A DNA stretch of 14,247 bases from CAZDME01 sp964506785 [NCBI: uncultured bacterium] (GTDB lineage Bacteria; CAZDME01; JAYEMH01): assembly GCA_964506785.1 (NCBI GenBank), contig CAZDME010000036.1, forward strand, positions 1 through 14,247. The letters run 5' to 3'. Of this stretch, positions 6,833-14,187 are shown piece after piece. A program made the position numbers and the translations under genes. Positions within the stretch are counted from its first letter, which is position 1, and every line of letters starts with the position of its first letter. Under the pieces are notes generated by a model, which had not been told where the DNA came from, did no database searches, and saw only the letters and a program-made list of their open reading frames with translations.

Positions 6833-9800
6833 TTAAGGCTTCTGCAAGAGCTTTTTCAAAGGAGCCAATACGGCTTTGTCTTCACTTCCTTCCCATTTTA
6901 GCTCAAGATTGACCCGATTATCCTTATCTTGCCGAAAAGAAAGTCTGGTTCCGGCTCTTTTAACCAGCTTTTCAATCTCGCCAAGCGGCGCCATATAATC
7001 GGGATGAAACTGAAGGCTAATAATTCCCCTTTCTTTTTGCCGATAGATTTGCTCAATTCCCCAGACATTGGCCTGCATTCTTACCTCAGCCAAATCCAGA
7101 AGTATATCTATCTCTTCTTTCAAAGGGCCAAAGCGGTCAATAAGCTCTCTCTTCAAATCATTTAATTCGTTTAAAGCATTAAGTGAAGAAATCTTGGCAT
7201 AAATTTCCACTTTCTGTCTTGCCTCCGGGATATACTCATCTGGAATATATTCAGGCATATCCAGATTCACCTTGGTCTCTAATTGAGGAACTAAAGGAGC
7301 CTCCCCTTTTAATTCACGGATACAATCCCGGAGTAAGCGGCAATATAAATCAAATCCCACGGCACTAATAAAGCCGTGCTGCTGATGCCCAAGAATATTT
7401 CCGGCGCCGCGAATTTCCAAATCACGCATGGCAATTCTAATCCCCGCGCCCAGTTCCGTAAATTCCTCCATGGTCTTAAGGCGGCGAATCGCCTCACTGG
7501 TGATAATTTCGCCTTCCGGAATAAAAAGATAGGCAAAGGCGCGGTGTTTGTATCTTCCCACCCGTCCCCGCAACTGATAAAGGTCAGCCAGGCCATAGCG
7601 GTGAGCATTGGTGATAATAATAGTGTTAACATTCGGGATATCCAAGCCAGACTCAATAATCGTCGTGGAAACCAGAACATCAATCTCCCCGCTTATAAAG
7701 CGATACATCACTTCCTCTAATTCTCTTTCATTCAGCCGGCCGTGGGCAATGGCCACTTTTACCTCAGGGAAAAGCTCCCTGATGCGGCCAGCCACCTTGT
7801 GGATATAATTAATTCGGTTAAAAACAAAAAAGACCTGTCCTTCCCTTTCGATTTCCCTCCGGATGGCTTCGGAAATTATTTTCTCGTCATATTCCAGAAC
7901 AAAGGTTTGAATAGGAAGCCTATCCCGGGGAGGCGTTTCGATAATACTTAAATCCCTGATTCCGGTCAGGGACATATAAAGGGTGCGGGGTATCGGGGTG
8001 GCAGTTAAGGTTAAAACATCGACTAATTCCCGGATTCTCTTTATCTTTTCTTTATGGGCAACACCAAAACGCTGTTCTTCATCTATCACTAATAAACCTA
8101 GATTATTGAATTTGATGTCATTCTGCAACAAGCGATGCGTACCGATAACAACATCAATTTTTCCTAAAGCCAATTCCTTAATAATCTTTTCCTGCTCCAG
8201 CTCGGTTTTAAACCGGCTTAACATTTCAACCTTAATAGGATAATCAGCCATCCGGTCGCTAAAGGTATAATAATGCTGCTGGGCCAGAATCGTCGTCGGA
8301 ACGAGTACAGCTACCTGTTTACCTTCGCTAGCTGCCTTAAAAGCGGCCCGCACTGCCACCTCAGTTTTACCATAGCCGACATCACCGCAGACCAGGCGAT
8401 CCATGGGACGGCTCCTTTCCAAATCCTTTTTTACCTCTTCAATGGCTTCCCGCTGGTCAGGAGTCTCTTCGTAGATAAAAGAAGCTTCAAATTCTTTTTG
8501 CCAATCGCTATCTTCTGGGAAGGCAAACCCGGTTTTCGCCTCCCTTTTGGCATAAAGATCGAGTAACTCTGCGGCCATATCCCTTAAGGCGCTTTTTGTT
8601 CTTTTTACCACTTTGAACCAGGCATTACTCCCCAATTTGTAGAGTTTTGCCGCTCCTCCTTCAAACCCGATATATTTCTGGATAAATCTCACCTGTTCGA
8701 TGGGGACATAAAGTATATCTCCCTTCTGATATTCGATAGAGAGAAAATCTTTCTTTTCTTCTTCAACCTTTATTTTTTTTATTCCCTGATATTTACCAAT
8801 ACCGTGATTGAGGTGAACAACTAAATCTCCCTTTTTTAATTCGCGGTAGGTAGAAAGGGGAAGTCCTCCTTTAAAGCGCTGGCGCGGGCGTCTTCCGCTA
8901 TAACGATGGAAAATTTCCCGGTCAGTAACTACGGCGAGTTTTAAATCGGGGAAGAGAAAACCCCGGTTCAATTCGGAAATATGAAAAGATATGTTTTTGG
9001 TGAGCGCCGGTTCTTTCTTTTTCAGCAATTCCTTGAGTCTGGCCTCTTCTCCTTCATTTTGAGAAACAAGGATAACCTTCAAATTCTCCTCCTGCCATTT
9101 TTTAAGACGGGGAAAAAAGGCGGAAAAATCTTCCCAGAGCATACTAACCGTAGAGGTTGCGATTTGAAATTTAGAATCAATCTTAATTTCCGCCACTGAC
9201 CGGGGAAGACTGGAAAGAAAAAGCCGTTTCCTCACCGAGAGAAAGGATACAACATCCTGCCAGACCGACTTGGTTAACTGACCTCTAATCAGAGCCGCCT
9301 CGTCTAAAACAATCAAATCTATATCTTTTAAAAAGGCGAAGATTTTATTTTTCCCCTGGATAAGAGCCGGGGAGATGAAAATTGCGCTTGTCTTTTCCAA
9401 AGAACGCTGGGTGAGAGGGTCAAAATAACGGATGGATTCAACCTTCTCGCCAAAAAATTCTACCCGGATTGGATTTTCTTCAGTCAAAGGAAAAATATCA
9501 AGAATCCCTCCCCGGAGAGAAAAACTGCCCTTCTCTTCACAAAGAGGCAGACGCTTATAGCCGCCTTTATCCAACTTCTCTAAAGTTCTTTCCAAATCAT
9601 ATTCTTTGCCGGAAAAAATCTCTAAACTCAAGTGCTTGAATTGAGAAGGAGAAAGAAAACTATGATAGAGCGCCTTGGCAGAAATGATGAAAATCTCTGG
9701 CGATGATGTATGCTCCGCAGTTAAAAGTTTCAAAATCTTTAGCTGTTCGCTAACGATATCTTTATGCGGTAAAATTTTTTCTTTGGGCAAAATTTCCCAG

Positions 9801-10048
9801 GCGGGAAAGTTAGAGACCCTGCTGCCGAAAGATTTTATATCCTGAGTCATTTCTTCTGCTTCGGCGATACTGGGTGAAACCAACAAAATCTTCCCGAAAG
9901 GATTATTCTGTAATCCGGCTAGCCAGAAGGCCTTAGAAGCGGGAACCAAGCCGCTAATTTCTATACCCTTTTCACGGGATAATTCTTTTAAACTCTCTTT
10001 AAATGGGGGAAAATCTTTAAGTGAATTTATCAGTGTCTTTATATCCAT
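6833..10048 (-). CDS. mfd: Transcription-repair coupling factor Mfd
   Basis: Mfd is a DNA translocase that removes RNA polymerase stalled at lesions and recruits the UvrA excision machinery. The 1071-residue protein has all expected parts: a UvrB-like N-terminal region without its own ATP site, an RNA-polymerase interaction (CarD-like) domain near 405-465 with KGDLVVHLNHGIGKY, and a RecG-type helicase core. Within the core are the Walker A GDVGYGKT (555-562), DEEQ (656-659), TATPIPRT, STTIIESGLDIPN and QLRGRVGR (825-832). A C-terminal TRCF domain follows. Length is slightly below that of E. coli Mfd (about 1150). The ATG follows an A-rich run with no clear ribosome site. It heads the mfd-pdxA-arg block, after a 71-base heptad-rich spacer. 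No frameshift is seen. Confidence 0.98.
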   Translation of the reverse strand: MDIKTLINSLKDFPPFKESLKELSREKGIEISGLVPASKAFWLAGLQNNPFGKILLVSPSIAEAEEMTQDIKSFGSRVSNFPAWEILPKEKILPHKDIVSEQLKILKLLTAEHTSSPEIFIISAKALYHSFLSPSQFKHLSLEIFSGKEYDLERTLEKLDKGGYKRLPLCEEKGSFSLRGGILDIFPLTEENPIRVEFFGEKVESIRYFDPLTQRSLEKTSAIFISPALIQGKNKIFAFLKDIDLIVLDEAALIRGQLTKSVWQDVVSFLSVRKRLFLSSLPRSVAEIKIDSKFQIATSTVSMLWEDFSAFFPRLKKWQEENLKVILVSQNEGEEARLKELLKKKEPALTKNISFHISELNRGFLFPDLKLAVVTDREIFHRYSGRRPRQRFKGGLPLSTYRELKKGDLVVHLNHGIGKYQGIKKIKVEEEKKDFLSIEYQKGDILYVPIEQVRFIQKYIGFEGGAAKLYKLGSNAWFKVVKRTKSALRDMAAELLDLYAKREAKTGFAFPEDSDWQKEFEASFIYEETPDQREAIEEVKKDLERSRPMDRLVCGDVGYGKTEVAVRAAFKAASEGKQVAVLVPTTILAQQHYYTFSDRMADYPIKVEMLSRFKTELEQEKIIKELALGKIDVVIGTHRLLQNDIKFNNLGLLVIDEEQRFGVAHKEKIKRIRELVDVLTLTATPIPRTLYMSLTGIRDLSIIETPPRDRLPIQTFVLEYDEKIISEAIRREIEREGQVFFVFNRINYIHKVAGRIRELFPEVKVAIAHGRLNERELEEVMYRFISGEIDVLVSTTIIESGLDIPNVNTIIITNAHRYGLADLYQLRGRVGRYKHRAFAYLFIPEGEIITSEAIRRLKTMEEFTELGAGIRIAMRDLEIRGAGNILGHQQHGFISAVGFDLYCRLLRDCIRELKGEAPLVPQLETKVNLDMPEYIPDEYIPEARQKVEIYAKISSLNALNELNDLKRELIDRFGPLKEEIDILLDLAEVRMQANVWGIEQIYRQKERGIISLQFHPDYMAPLGEIEKLVKRAGTRLSFRQDKDNRVNLELKWEGSEDKAVLAPLKKLLQKP

Positions 10049-10083
10049 TTTTTTAAAGAATCATAAAATACAGGTAGTGCGCA

Positions 10084-10125
10084 TTAGTTGTAATTTGTCT
10101 ATTGGAATTTATGTGTTATCTATAT
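10084..10125 (+). repeat. Degenerate heptad array between the AEC permease gene and mfd
   Basis: Six 7-base units run TTAGTTG, TAATTTG, TCTATTG, GAATTTA, TGTGTTA and TCTATAT. They include the permease stop codon at 10120-10122. The degree of conservation is lower than in the other arrays. Confidence 0.45.
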
Positions 10126-11031
10126 CAGGCTTATCCAGAAGGGAACGGTGATAATAGATAAAATATGGGTAAAGAATACCCCGGAACCGGCCAGCTCCGG
10201 GTCACCGCCAAAACGCTGGACAAAAAGAGGGGTGGTAGAAGCGGAAGGCATGGCTGCCTGAAGAATAAATATTCCCTGAATGAGGTCAGGAAAAGAAAAT
10301 AACCGGCCGATGGCTAAAGAAAGGGCCGGAATAATTATTAAACGGATTAAAACCAGCGGGATGATTAATTTTACGGCAACATTCCTATGGATTTCCCGGC
10401 CGGCTAATATACCTCCGATAACCAGCATAGCTAGCGGAATAGTGATGCCGCCAACAAGAGAAAAGGCTCTATCGACGATATATGGCAATTTCAGCCGGAG
10501 GGCCACAGCTAAGAAGCCCAAGCTTAAGGCAATCGTGCCGGGATTAAACAAATTGTTAAAAACTGAATGCTTTCCTGCTTCTCCGCCAAGAATACTCACG
10601 CCTAAGGTCCAGATAAGCATAGAAAATCCCAGGTTAAAAATAACCACCCGCACTACCCCTTCCTGCCCAAAAAGAAATAAAGCCAGGGGAATAGCCAAAA
10701 ATCCGCAGTTGGTAAATGCCGAAAGATAGAAAAAACTCTTTTTTTGCGCCTTGGATAGCGGGATAAACTTAGAAAATAGATAAGCCAATATCAATCCGGC
10801 CAGAACAATACCAACAGCTAAAAAAGGCAGATACCAGCTGGAAATCAAAACCTTCCGCGAGGTCTGGGCAACCAGAACATAAAAATACAAAATAGGAAGG
10901 GTAAGTCCGATGACTAATTTATTTAAATCACGCACCACCGATTCAGTTAAGACCTTCCAGAACCGGGCTAAGACTCCGATTATAACAATCAACAGAAGAA
11001 TGCCAATTTGGCTTAGCATCTCTTGAAACAT
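10120..11031 (-). CDS. AEC-family (auxin efflux carrier-like) permease
   Basis: This is a 303-residue polytopic membrane protein with about ten hydrophobic segments, at roughly 7-24, 38-54, 65-88, 98-121, 126-148, 164-180, 190-209, 221-240, 252-270 and 284-302. The segment FTNCGFLAIPLALF (about 106-119) and the late AAMPSASTTPLF (about 259-270) match the two conserved half-repeat motifs of the membrane transport family PF03547. Bacterial members export or exchange small organic acids or amino acids, but the substrate here is unknown. The start follows a GGAG ribosome site about eight bases upstream. It lies between the DUF2007 gene and mfd. The 95-base leader contains two crossing complementary segments, described separately. 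Confidence 0.88.
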   Translation of the reverse strand: MFQEMLSQIGILLLIVIIGVLARFWKVLTESVVRDLNKLVIGLTLPILYFYVLVAQTSRKVLISSWYLPFLAVGIVLAGLILAYLFSKFIPLSKAQKKSFFYLSAFTNCGFLAIPLALFLFGQEGVVRVVIFNLGFSMLIWTLGVSILGGEAGKHSVFNNLFNPGTIALSLGFLAVALRLKLPYIVDRAFSLVGGITIPLAMLVIGGILAGREIHRNVAVKLIIPLVLIRLIIIPALSLAIGRLFSFPDLIQGIFILQAAMPSASTTPLFVQRFGGDPELAGSGVFFTHILSIITVPFWISLI

Positions 11032-11058
11032 AAGATATCTCCAATCTTTTTCTTTTTC

Positions 11059-11105
11059 AGCTAATGACCAAGTTCACCTACCGAAAAATTTAGCTTTTTT
11101 GGTCA
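11059..11105 (-). other. Two crossing complementary segments in the leader of the AEC permease gene
   Basis: Within the 95-base spacer, AGCTAA (11059-11064) is complementary to TTAGCT (11090-11095). The adjoining TGACCAA (11065-11071) is complementary to TTGGTCA (11099-11105). The pairs interleave, so both helices together would form a pseudoknot and singly they would be alternatives. With no linker between the two downstream halves, simultaneous pairing looks strained. Short AT-rich complementarities of this size can arise by chance in 95 bases, so this is a weak structural call. No known riboswitch consensus was recognised. Confidence 0.25.
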
Positions 11106-11126
11106 GATAGAAAACTATTTATAAAA

Positions 11127-11348
11127 TTATTTATTTTCTAATGTTTTCAATATTTCTTCTGATTTTTCTTTATGCTCTTTTTTAACCAGTAATTGCACAC
11201 CACCTGCTCCTATAGATAAGTGTGTGCGCATCCCACCGCAGTCGTCAGCCTGAATAATTGATTCTATCCCTTGTTTTTCTAAAAGGCCTTTTGCCATTTC
11301 GGCTTCGTAGCGCTGCCCAAATTTTCTGATAACTACCAAGTCATCCAT
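11127..11348 (-). CDS. Small DUF2007-domain protein
   Basis: This is a 73-residue soluble protein resembling the DUF2007 (putative prokaryotic signal-transducing) family. It has the pattern VVIRKFGQRYEAEMAKGLLE near the start, then GIESIIQADDCGG, and a C-terminal VQLLVKKEHKEKSEEIL. Members are short alpha/beta proteins related in fold to small ligand-binding domains, and their role is not established. The ATG at 11348 is chosen because AGGAG (11353-11357) precedes it closely; the upstream in-frame GTG at 11360 overlaps that ribosome site and is unlikely. It stands 119 bases after the class II aldolase gene and 95 bases before the AEC permease gene. Nothing connects it firmly to either. Confidence 0.82.
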   Translation of the reverse strand: MDDLVVIRKFGQRYEAEMAKGLLEKQGIESIIQADDCGGMRTHLSIGAGGVQLLVKKEHKEKSEEILKTLENK

Positions 11349-11352
11349 TATA

Positions 11353-11357
11353 CTCCT
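11353..11357 (-). promoter_or_regulatory. Ribosome binding site deciding the DUF2007 start
   Basis: AGGAG on the minus strand ends four bases before the ATG at 11348. It overlaps the region just inside the alternative upstream GTG at 11360, which argues for the shorter 73-residue protein. Confidence 0.7.
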
Positions 11358-11467
11358 CACTTTCTTCTTACGGGAATATTTTTCTGCTATAGTAACTAAT
11401 AAGCTAATTTTCTATTTATTTTATTCGTTTTTTTTACCTTGTTAGAATCGCTTTATTTTTCAAAGTT

Positions 11468-12103
11468 TTAACTTTTGGCCTTATATTCTCTTTCAATATC
11501 GCCAATTTCTTCCGCATTTAGAAAGCGAACCTTACCGGATAACTTAGAGATAAAATAAATCTTAGCCGCTTCTTCAACTATTTCTGCCCGCAGATAAGCC
11601 TCTTTAAGATTCTTTCCTACGGTTACCAGGCCGTGATTCTTAAGTAAAACTGCCTGATTATTTTTTAAAGCTCGGCCTACTGCTCTGGCTAATTTTTTTG
11701 AGCCGGGGGTAAAATAAGAAATTAAGGGCAGCTTCTCTCCGATTAGAACCACAAAATCCGGAAACAAAGCCTTAAGGGTTATTCCGGCACAGGCTAAACC
11801 CAGGGCATAGGGCGGATGAACATGGATAAAGGCACCGATATCATTTTTTACCCGATAGCCGGCCAGATGCATGGGCATCTCACAACTCGGACTTAAGGAC
11901 GATTTTTTCGCCTTTCCTGTTTTTAACTCTACTTTAACAGATTGTGAGGTTTTAATTTTATCCAGGGGAAAACCACCAGGGGAAAGATAAATAAATTTCC
12001 CCGAACGGGCGCTGATATTTCCTCCGGCGCCGCTAACCAATCCCTTTTCAACCAGCTTTTTACCGTATTTAACCAGCTCTTTCCTTATTTTTTGTTCACT
12101 CAT
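11468..12103 (-). CDS. Class II aldolase/adducin family protein (fuculose-1-phosphate aldolase type)
   Basis: This is a 211-residue zinc aldolase of the AraD/FucA fold, close to the length of L-fuculose-phosphate aldolase (about 215). Visible landmarks are the phosphate-loop GAGGNISAR (about 25-33), SPSCEMPMH with the likely catalytic or ligand Glu75, the zinc pair HVH (His94 and His96) and NHG with His157. These are the residues expected for cleaving a ketose 1-phosphate to dihydroxyacetone phosphate and an aldehyde, or for related epimerase or dehydratase chemistry. It starts 15 bases after the dehydrogenase stop, with an AAAGGAT ribosome site over that stop codon. The two are therefore almost certainly one operon. 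The sugar substrate cannot be deduced. Alternative family members include ribulose-phosphate epimerase and methylthioribulose-phosphate dehydratase. Confidence 0.88.
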   Translation of the reverse strand: MSEQKIRKELVKYGKKLVEKGLVSGAGGNISARSGKFIYLSPGGFPLDKIKTSQSVKVELKTGKAKKSSLSPSCEMPMHLAGYRVKNDIGAFIHVHPPYALGLACAGITLKALFPDFVVLIGEKLPLISYFTPGSKKLARAVGRALKNNQAVLLKNHGLVTVGKNLKEAYLRAEIVEEAAKIYFISKLSGKVRFLNAEEIGDIEREYKAKS

Positions 12104-12118
12104 CTTTTTACTATCCTT

Positions 12119-13102
12119 TTAAGAATCCGGCCTTAATACTACCTTTAAGGATTCTTTGGCTTCGGAGACAATCTTAAAACCCTCCTGAATTTTCTCCAAG
12201 CCCAAGCGGTGGGTTATCATTTTTTCTACATTTATCTTTCCATTTTTAATCAAGTTTAAAGATCCTTCTAAATCAACTGGCGCCGCTCCATAGGAGGAAG
12301 TAACGGTTACCTCACTTCTCCAGAAATCTACCGTGGGGATTTCAATATTTTTATCAGGAATAGCAAAGAAAAGTATAATCCCTTTCCGGTCTATAGACTG
12401 AAAGGCCTGCGCTACCGCTTGAGGAGCACCGGTACAAACGATTACCTTCTCGGCTTTAATATCTATCGGCTCAGCTCCATTTAAAACTTTATCGGCCCCA
12501 AATTCACTGGCTTTTTTTAGTCTATAGGTATTTATATCGGTGGCAATAACCTCAGCTTCCTTTAACTTAGCCAATTGAATATTTGATAAGCCCGAGACGC
12601 CGCTGCCGAGAATCAAAACAGTCTCACCCTTTTTTATATCGATTATCCTCTGGCCTCTGACGGCACAGGCCAAAGGCTCAATCATCGTCCCTTCTTCATA
12701 AGAAAGATTTTCGGGCAATACCCAGGTGCCGATATCAACATTTTCTTTAGGCACGCGGATAAATTCGCTGTAGCCGCCCGGTTCATAATTACCTTTATGC
12801 AAGGCCTCGCAGGCAGTATGATTACCGGCCAAACAGTATTTACAGGCATTACAGGGCACGTGATGGCTGACAAATACCCTCTCGCCAATTTTGTATTTTT
12901 CTGATTTGGACTCAACTATCTCACCGGTTATTTCGTGGCCCAAAACCCGGGGGGCCTTTTTAATTCTATACCACTCCATAATATCGGTGCCGCAGATGCC
13001 GCTCGCCTTTACTTTTACTAAGAGCTCCCCCGGGCCAATCTTTGGAATAGGCCTTTCCTCTATTCTTATATCATGGTTATTGTAGTATACCGCTACATTC
13101 AT
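12119..13102 (-). CDS. Zinc-dependent medium-chain alcohol/polyol dehydrogenase
   Basis: This is a 327-residue MDR-family NAD(P) dehydrogenase of the sorbitol/threonine dehydrogenase type. The catalytic zinc region has C37 in GICGTD and H56-E57 in GHEITGE. A full structural zinc site is present as C84, C87, C90 and C98. The Rossmann motif VLILGSGVSGLSNIQLA lies near 165-182, and a following ATDIN suggests an acidic residue favouring NAD. It would oxidise a secondary alcohol of a sugar or polyol, but the substrate is not readable. It is slightly shorter than most relatives (about 340-350), without an obvious missing block. The ATG has only an A-rich stretch upstream and no clear ribosome site. 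The class II aldolase gene follows after 15 bases; the upstream spacer holds a gene remnant. Confidence 0.92.
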   Translation of the reverse strand: MNVAVYYNNHDIRIEERPIPKIGPGELLVKVKASGICGTDIMEWYRIKKAPRVLGHEITGEIVESKSEKYKIGERVFVSHHVPCNACKYCLAGNHTACEALHKGNYEPGGYSEFIRVPKENVDIGTWVLPENLSYEEGTMIEPLACAVRGQRIIDIKKGETVLILGSGVSGLSNIQLAKLKEAEVIATDINTYRLKKASEFGADKVLNGAEPIDIKAEKVIVCTGAPQAVAQAFQSIDRKGIILFFAIPDKNIEIPTVDFWRSEVTVTSSYGAAPVDLEGSLNLIKNGKINVEKMITHRLGLEKIQEGFKIVSEAKESLKVVLRPDS

Positions 13103-13116
13103 AATTCTTTTTTAAA

Positions 13117-13165
13117 CTTACAATAAACAACTTCCAAATTACAACCAATACACAAAATCAAATAT
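13117..13165 (+). repeat. Degenerate heptad array (ACAA type)
   Basis: Seven consecutive 7-base units run CTTACAA, TAAACAA, CTTCCAA, ATTACAA, CCAATAC, ACAAAAT and CAAATAT. The first four share a terminal CAA. The array lies between the dehydrogenase start and the four-helix-bundle remnant, in the opposite orientation to the array on the remnant's other side. Confidence 0.65.
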
Positions 13166-13183
13166 CCAAGAAAAAATTATAGA

Positions 13184-13339
13184 CTATCTGCTTTTCTCGA
13201 TAATAGAAATAAATATATTCCGTAATTCTTGAGACTCTTGAATAAAACCATCAATTTCTTTTGCGAATGGATAGTTGGCTTCTTTGAGAAGTTTTAACCA
13301 ATAACTGCTTTCTTTACACTCTTTCCTTGAAATTTTCAT
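13184..13339 (-). pseudogene. Remnant of a four-helix-bundle (23S rRNA intervening sequence) protein, C-terminal half
   Basis: A 51-codon frame too short for routine ORF calls reads from ATG at 13339 to TAG at 13184. It contains KISRKECKESSYWLKLLKEA followed by an amphipathic helix and LRNIFISIIEKSR. From memory this matches the third and fourth helices of the four-helix-bundle family (S23/IVP, PF05635), whose full length is about 115-125 residues. The N-terminal half, normally with an RRAAVSIPSNIAEG-like segment, is absent: in frame, only seven more codons precede the ATG before a TGA at 13361-13363. That upstream sequence merges into heptad repeats. There is no ribosome site. I read it as a truncated relic; a functional short peptide is less likely. 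Confidence 0.7.
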
Positions 13340-13353
13340 CTGGTTTGTCTTGG

Positions 13354-13395
13354 CCTTTGTTCATTGTATACTGTTTGTAATTTGTAATTTTCTAT
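13354..13395 (+). repeat. Degenerate heptad array (TTGT type)
   Basis: Six 7-base units run CCTTTGT, TCATTGT, ATACTGT, TTGTAAT, TTGTAAT and TTTCTAT. The array sits between the four-helix-bundle remnant and the LsrF-like aldolase gene and touches that gene's stop codon at 13392-13394. Its sense is the reverse complement type of the array at 13117-13165, so the remnant is bracketed by inverted repeats. Confidence 0.65.
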
Positions 13396-14174
13396 CTATT
13401 ATTTTCTTTAAATATATTTTCTGCTTCTTTGACACTGGCTTTTTTATGGACAATTGCCCGCAGGGCTTTGGCCATAGCTACCGGATGAACGTTTTGCCAG
13501 ACATTCCTTCCCAGATTGATACCGATGGCCCCTTTTTGCATGCCGTCGTGAACAAATTGAAAAACCTCAGCTTCAGTTTTACATTTTGGCCCCCCGGCGA
13601 CGATAACCGGAATGGGACAGCCTTCTATTACCTTCTCAAAGTCTTCACACCAATAGGTTTTAACCACCCGGGCGCCGAGCTCGGCGGCAATCCGGCAGCA
13701 TAAAGCCAGATAACGGGCATCTCGTTTTTCCATCTCTTTACCCACGGCCGTAACCGCCATTACCGGGATGCCGTAATTTTCGCAGTCATTAACCATTTTT
13801 GCTAAATTCAAAAGTGTCTGCCGCTCATAGTCACTACCGATAAAAACGGATACCCCTACTGCCGAGACGTTAAGACGGATAATTTCTTCAATTGAGGTGG
13901 TAAGCGCTTCATTGGCCAAGTCCTTTCCCACCATACTGGTGCCGCCGGACACCCGTAAAACAATGGGTTTACTTTTGACCGCATCGATACAGGAACGCAG
14001 CACCCCCCTGGTGCAAAAAAGGGCGTCAACATAAGGAAGAAGCGGCTTTATTGTCTCACCCGGCTTTTCTAATGATCGGGTGGGCCCCTGGAAATATCCG
14101 TGGTCGATGGGCATAAAAAAACAACGCCCGCCCGGTATAAGTTTACTCAGTCTATTTTTCATTCCCCAATCCAT
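13392..14174 (-). CDS. LsrF-family class I aldolase (DeoC/FbaB superfamily)
   Basis: This is a 260-residue TIM-barrel aldolase of the DhnA/FbaB/LsrF group, which uses a Schiff-base lysine. It begins DWGMKNRLSKL and has the highly LsrF-like FMPIDHGYFQGPT. It continues with CTRGVLRS, VLRVSGGTS, VSVFIGSDYE, AVTAVGKEM, the lysine (about 172) in VVKTYW, VIVAGGPK and INLGRNVWQ. E. coli LsrF acts on a phosphorylated autoinducer-2 product, but no lsr transporter, kinase or lsrG is visible here. A role on another sugar phosphate together with the downstream dehydrogenase and class II aldolase is equally plausible. It lacks about 30 N-terminal residues of the E. coli protein. The ATG at 14174 has GGAGG eight bases upstream; a GTG at 14177 is the alternative. 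A 289-base spacer follows. Confidence 0.9.
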   Translation of the reverse strand: MDWGMKNRLSKLIPGGRCFFMPIDHGYFQGPTRSLEKPGETIKPLLPYVDALFCTRGVLRSCIDAVKSKPIVLRVSGGTSMVGKDLANEALTTSIEEIIRLNVSAVGVSVFIGSDYERQTLLNLAKMVNDCENYGIPVMAVTAVGKEMEKRDARYLALCCRIAAELGARVVKTYWCEDFEKVIEGCPIPVIVAGGPKCKTEAEVFQFVHDGMQKGAIGINLGRNVWQNVHPVAMAKALRAIVHKKASVKEAENIFKENNR

Positions 14175-14182
14175 CACAATTA

Positions 14183-14187
14183 CCTCC
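14183..14187 (-). promoter_or_regulatory. Strong ribosome binding site of the LsrF-like aldolase gene
   Basis: AAAGGAGGT on the minus strand has its GGAGG core eight bases before the ATG at 14174 and five before the GTG at 14177. Both starts are possible and differ by one residue. The heptad array upstream runs directly up to this site. Confidence 0.75.

Noticed and set aside
7309-7683. 124-codon minus strand open frame
   Set aside because: It is an alternate frame inside mfd, whose helicase motifs occupy the correct frame throughout.
10049-10119. Sigma-70 promoter upstream of mfd (TATGAT box)
   Set aside because: No acceptable -35 element lies 16-18 bases upstream, so the match is no better than expected in AT-rich sequence.
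10280-10729. 149-codon + strand open frame
   Set aside because: It lies entirely antisense to the AEC permease gene and its product has no recognisable motif; it mirrors the coding bias of the opposite strand.
12682-12915. 77-codon minus strand open frame
   Set aside because: It is an alternate frame inside the zinc dehydrogenase gene, across its structural zinc region.
13117-13395. CRISPR array or tRNA in the longest spacer
   Set aside because: The repeats are 7-base degenerate units without spacers, and no cloverleaf-like arms were found.
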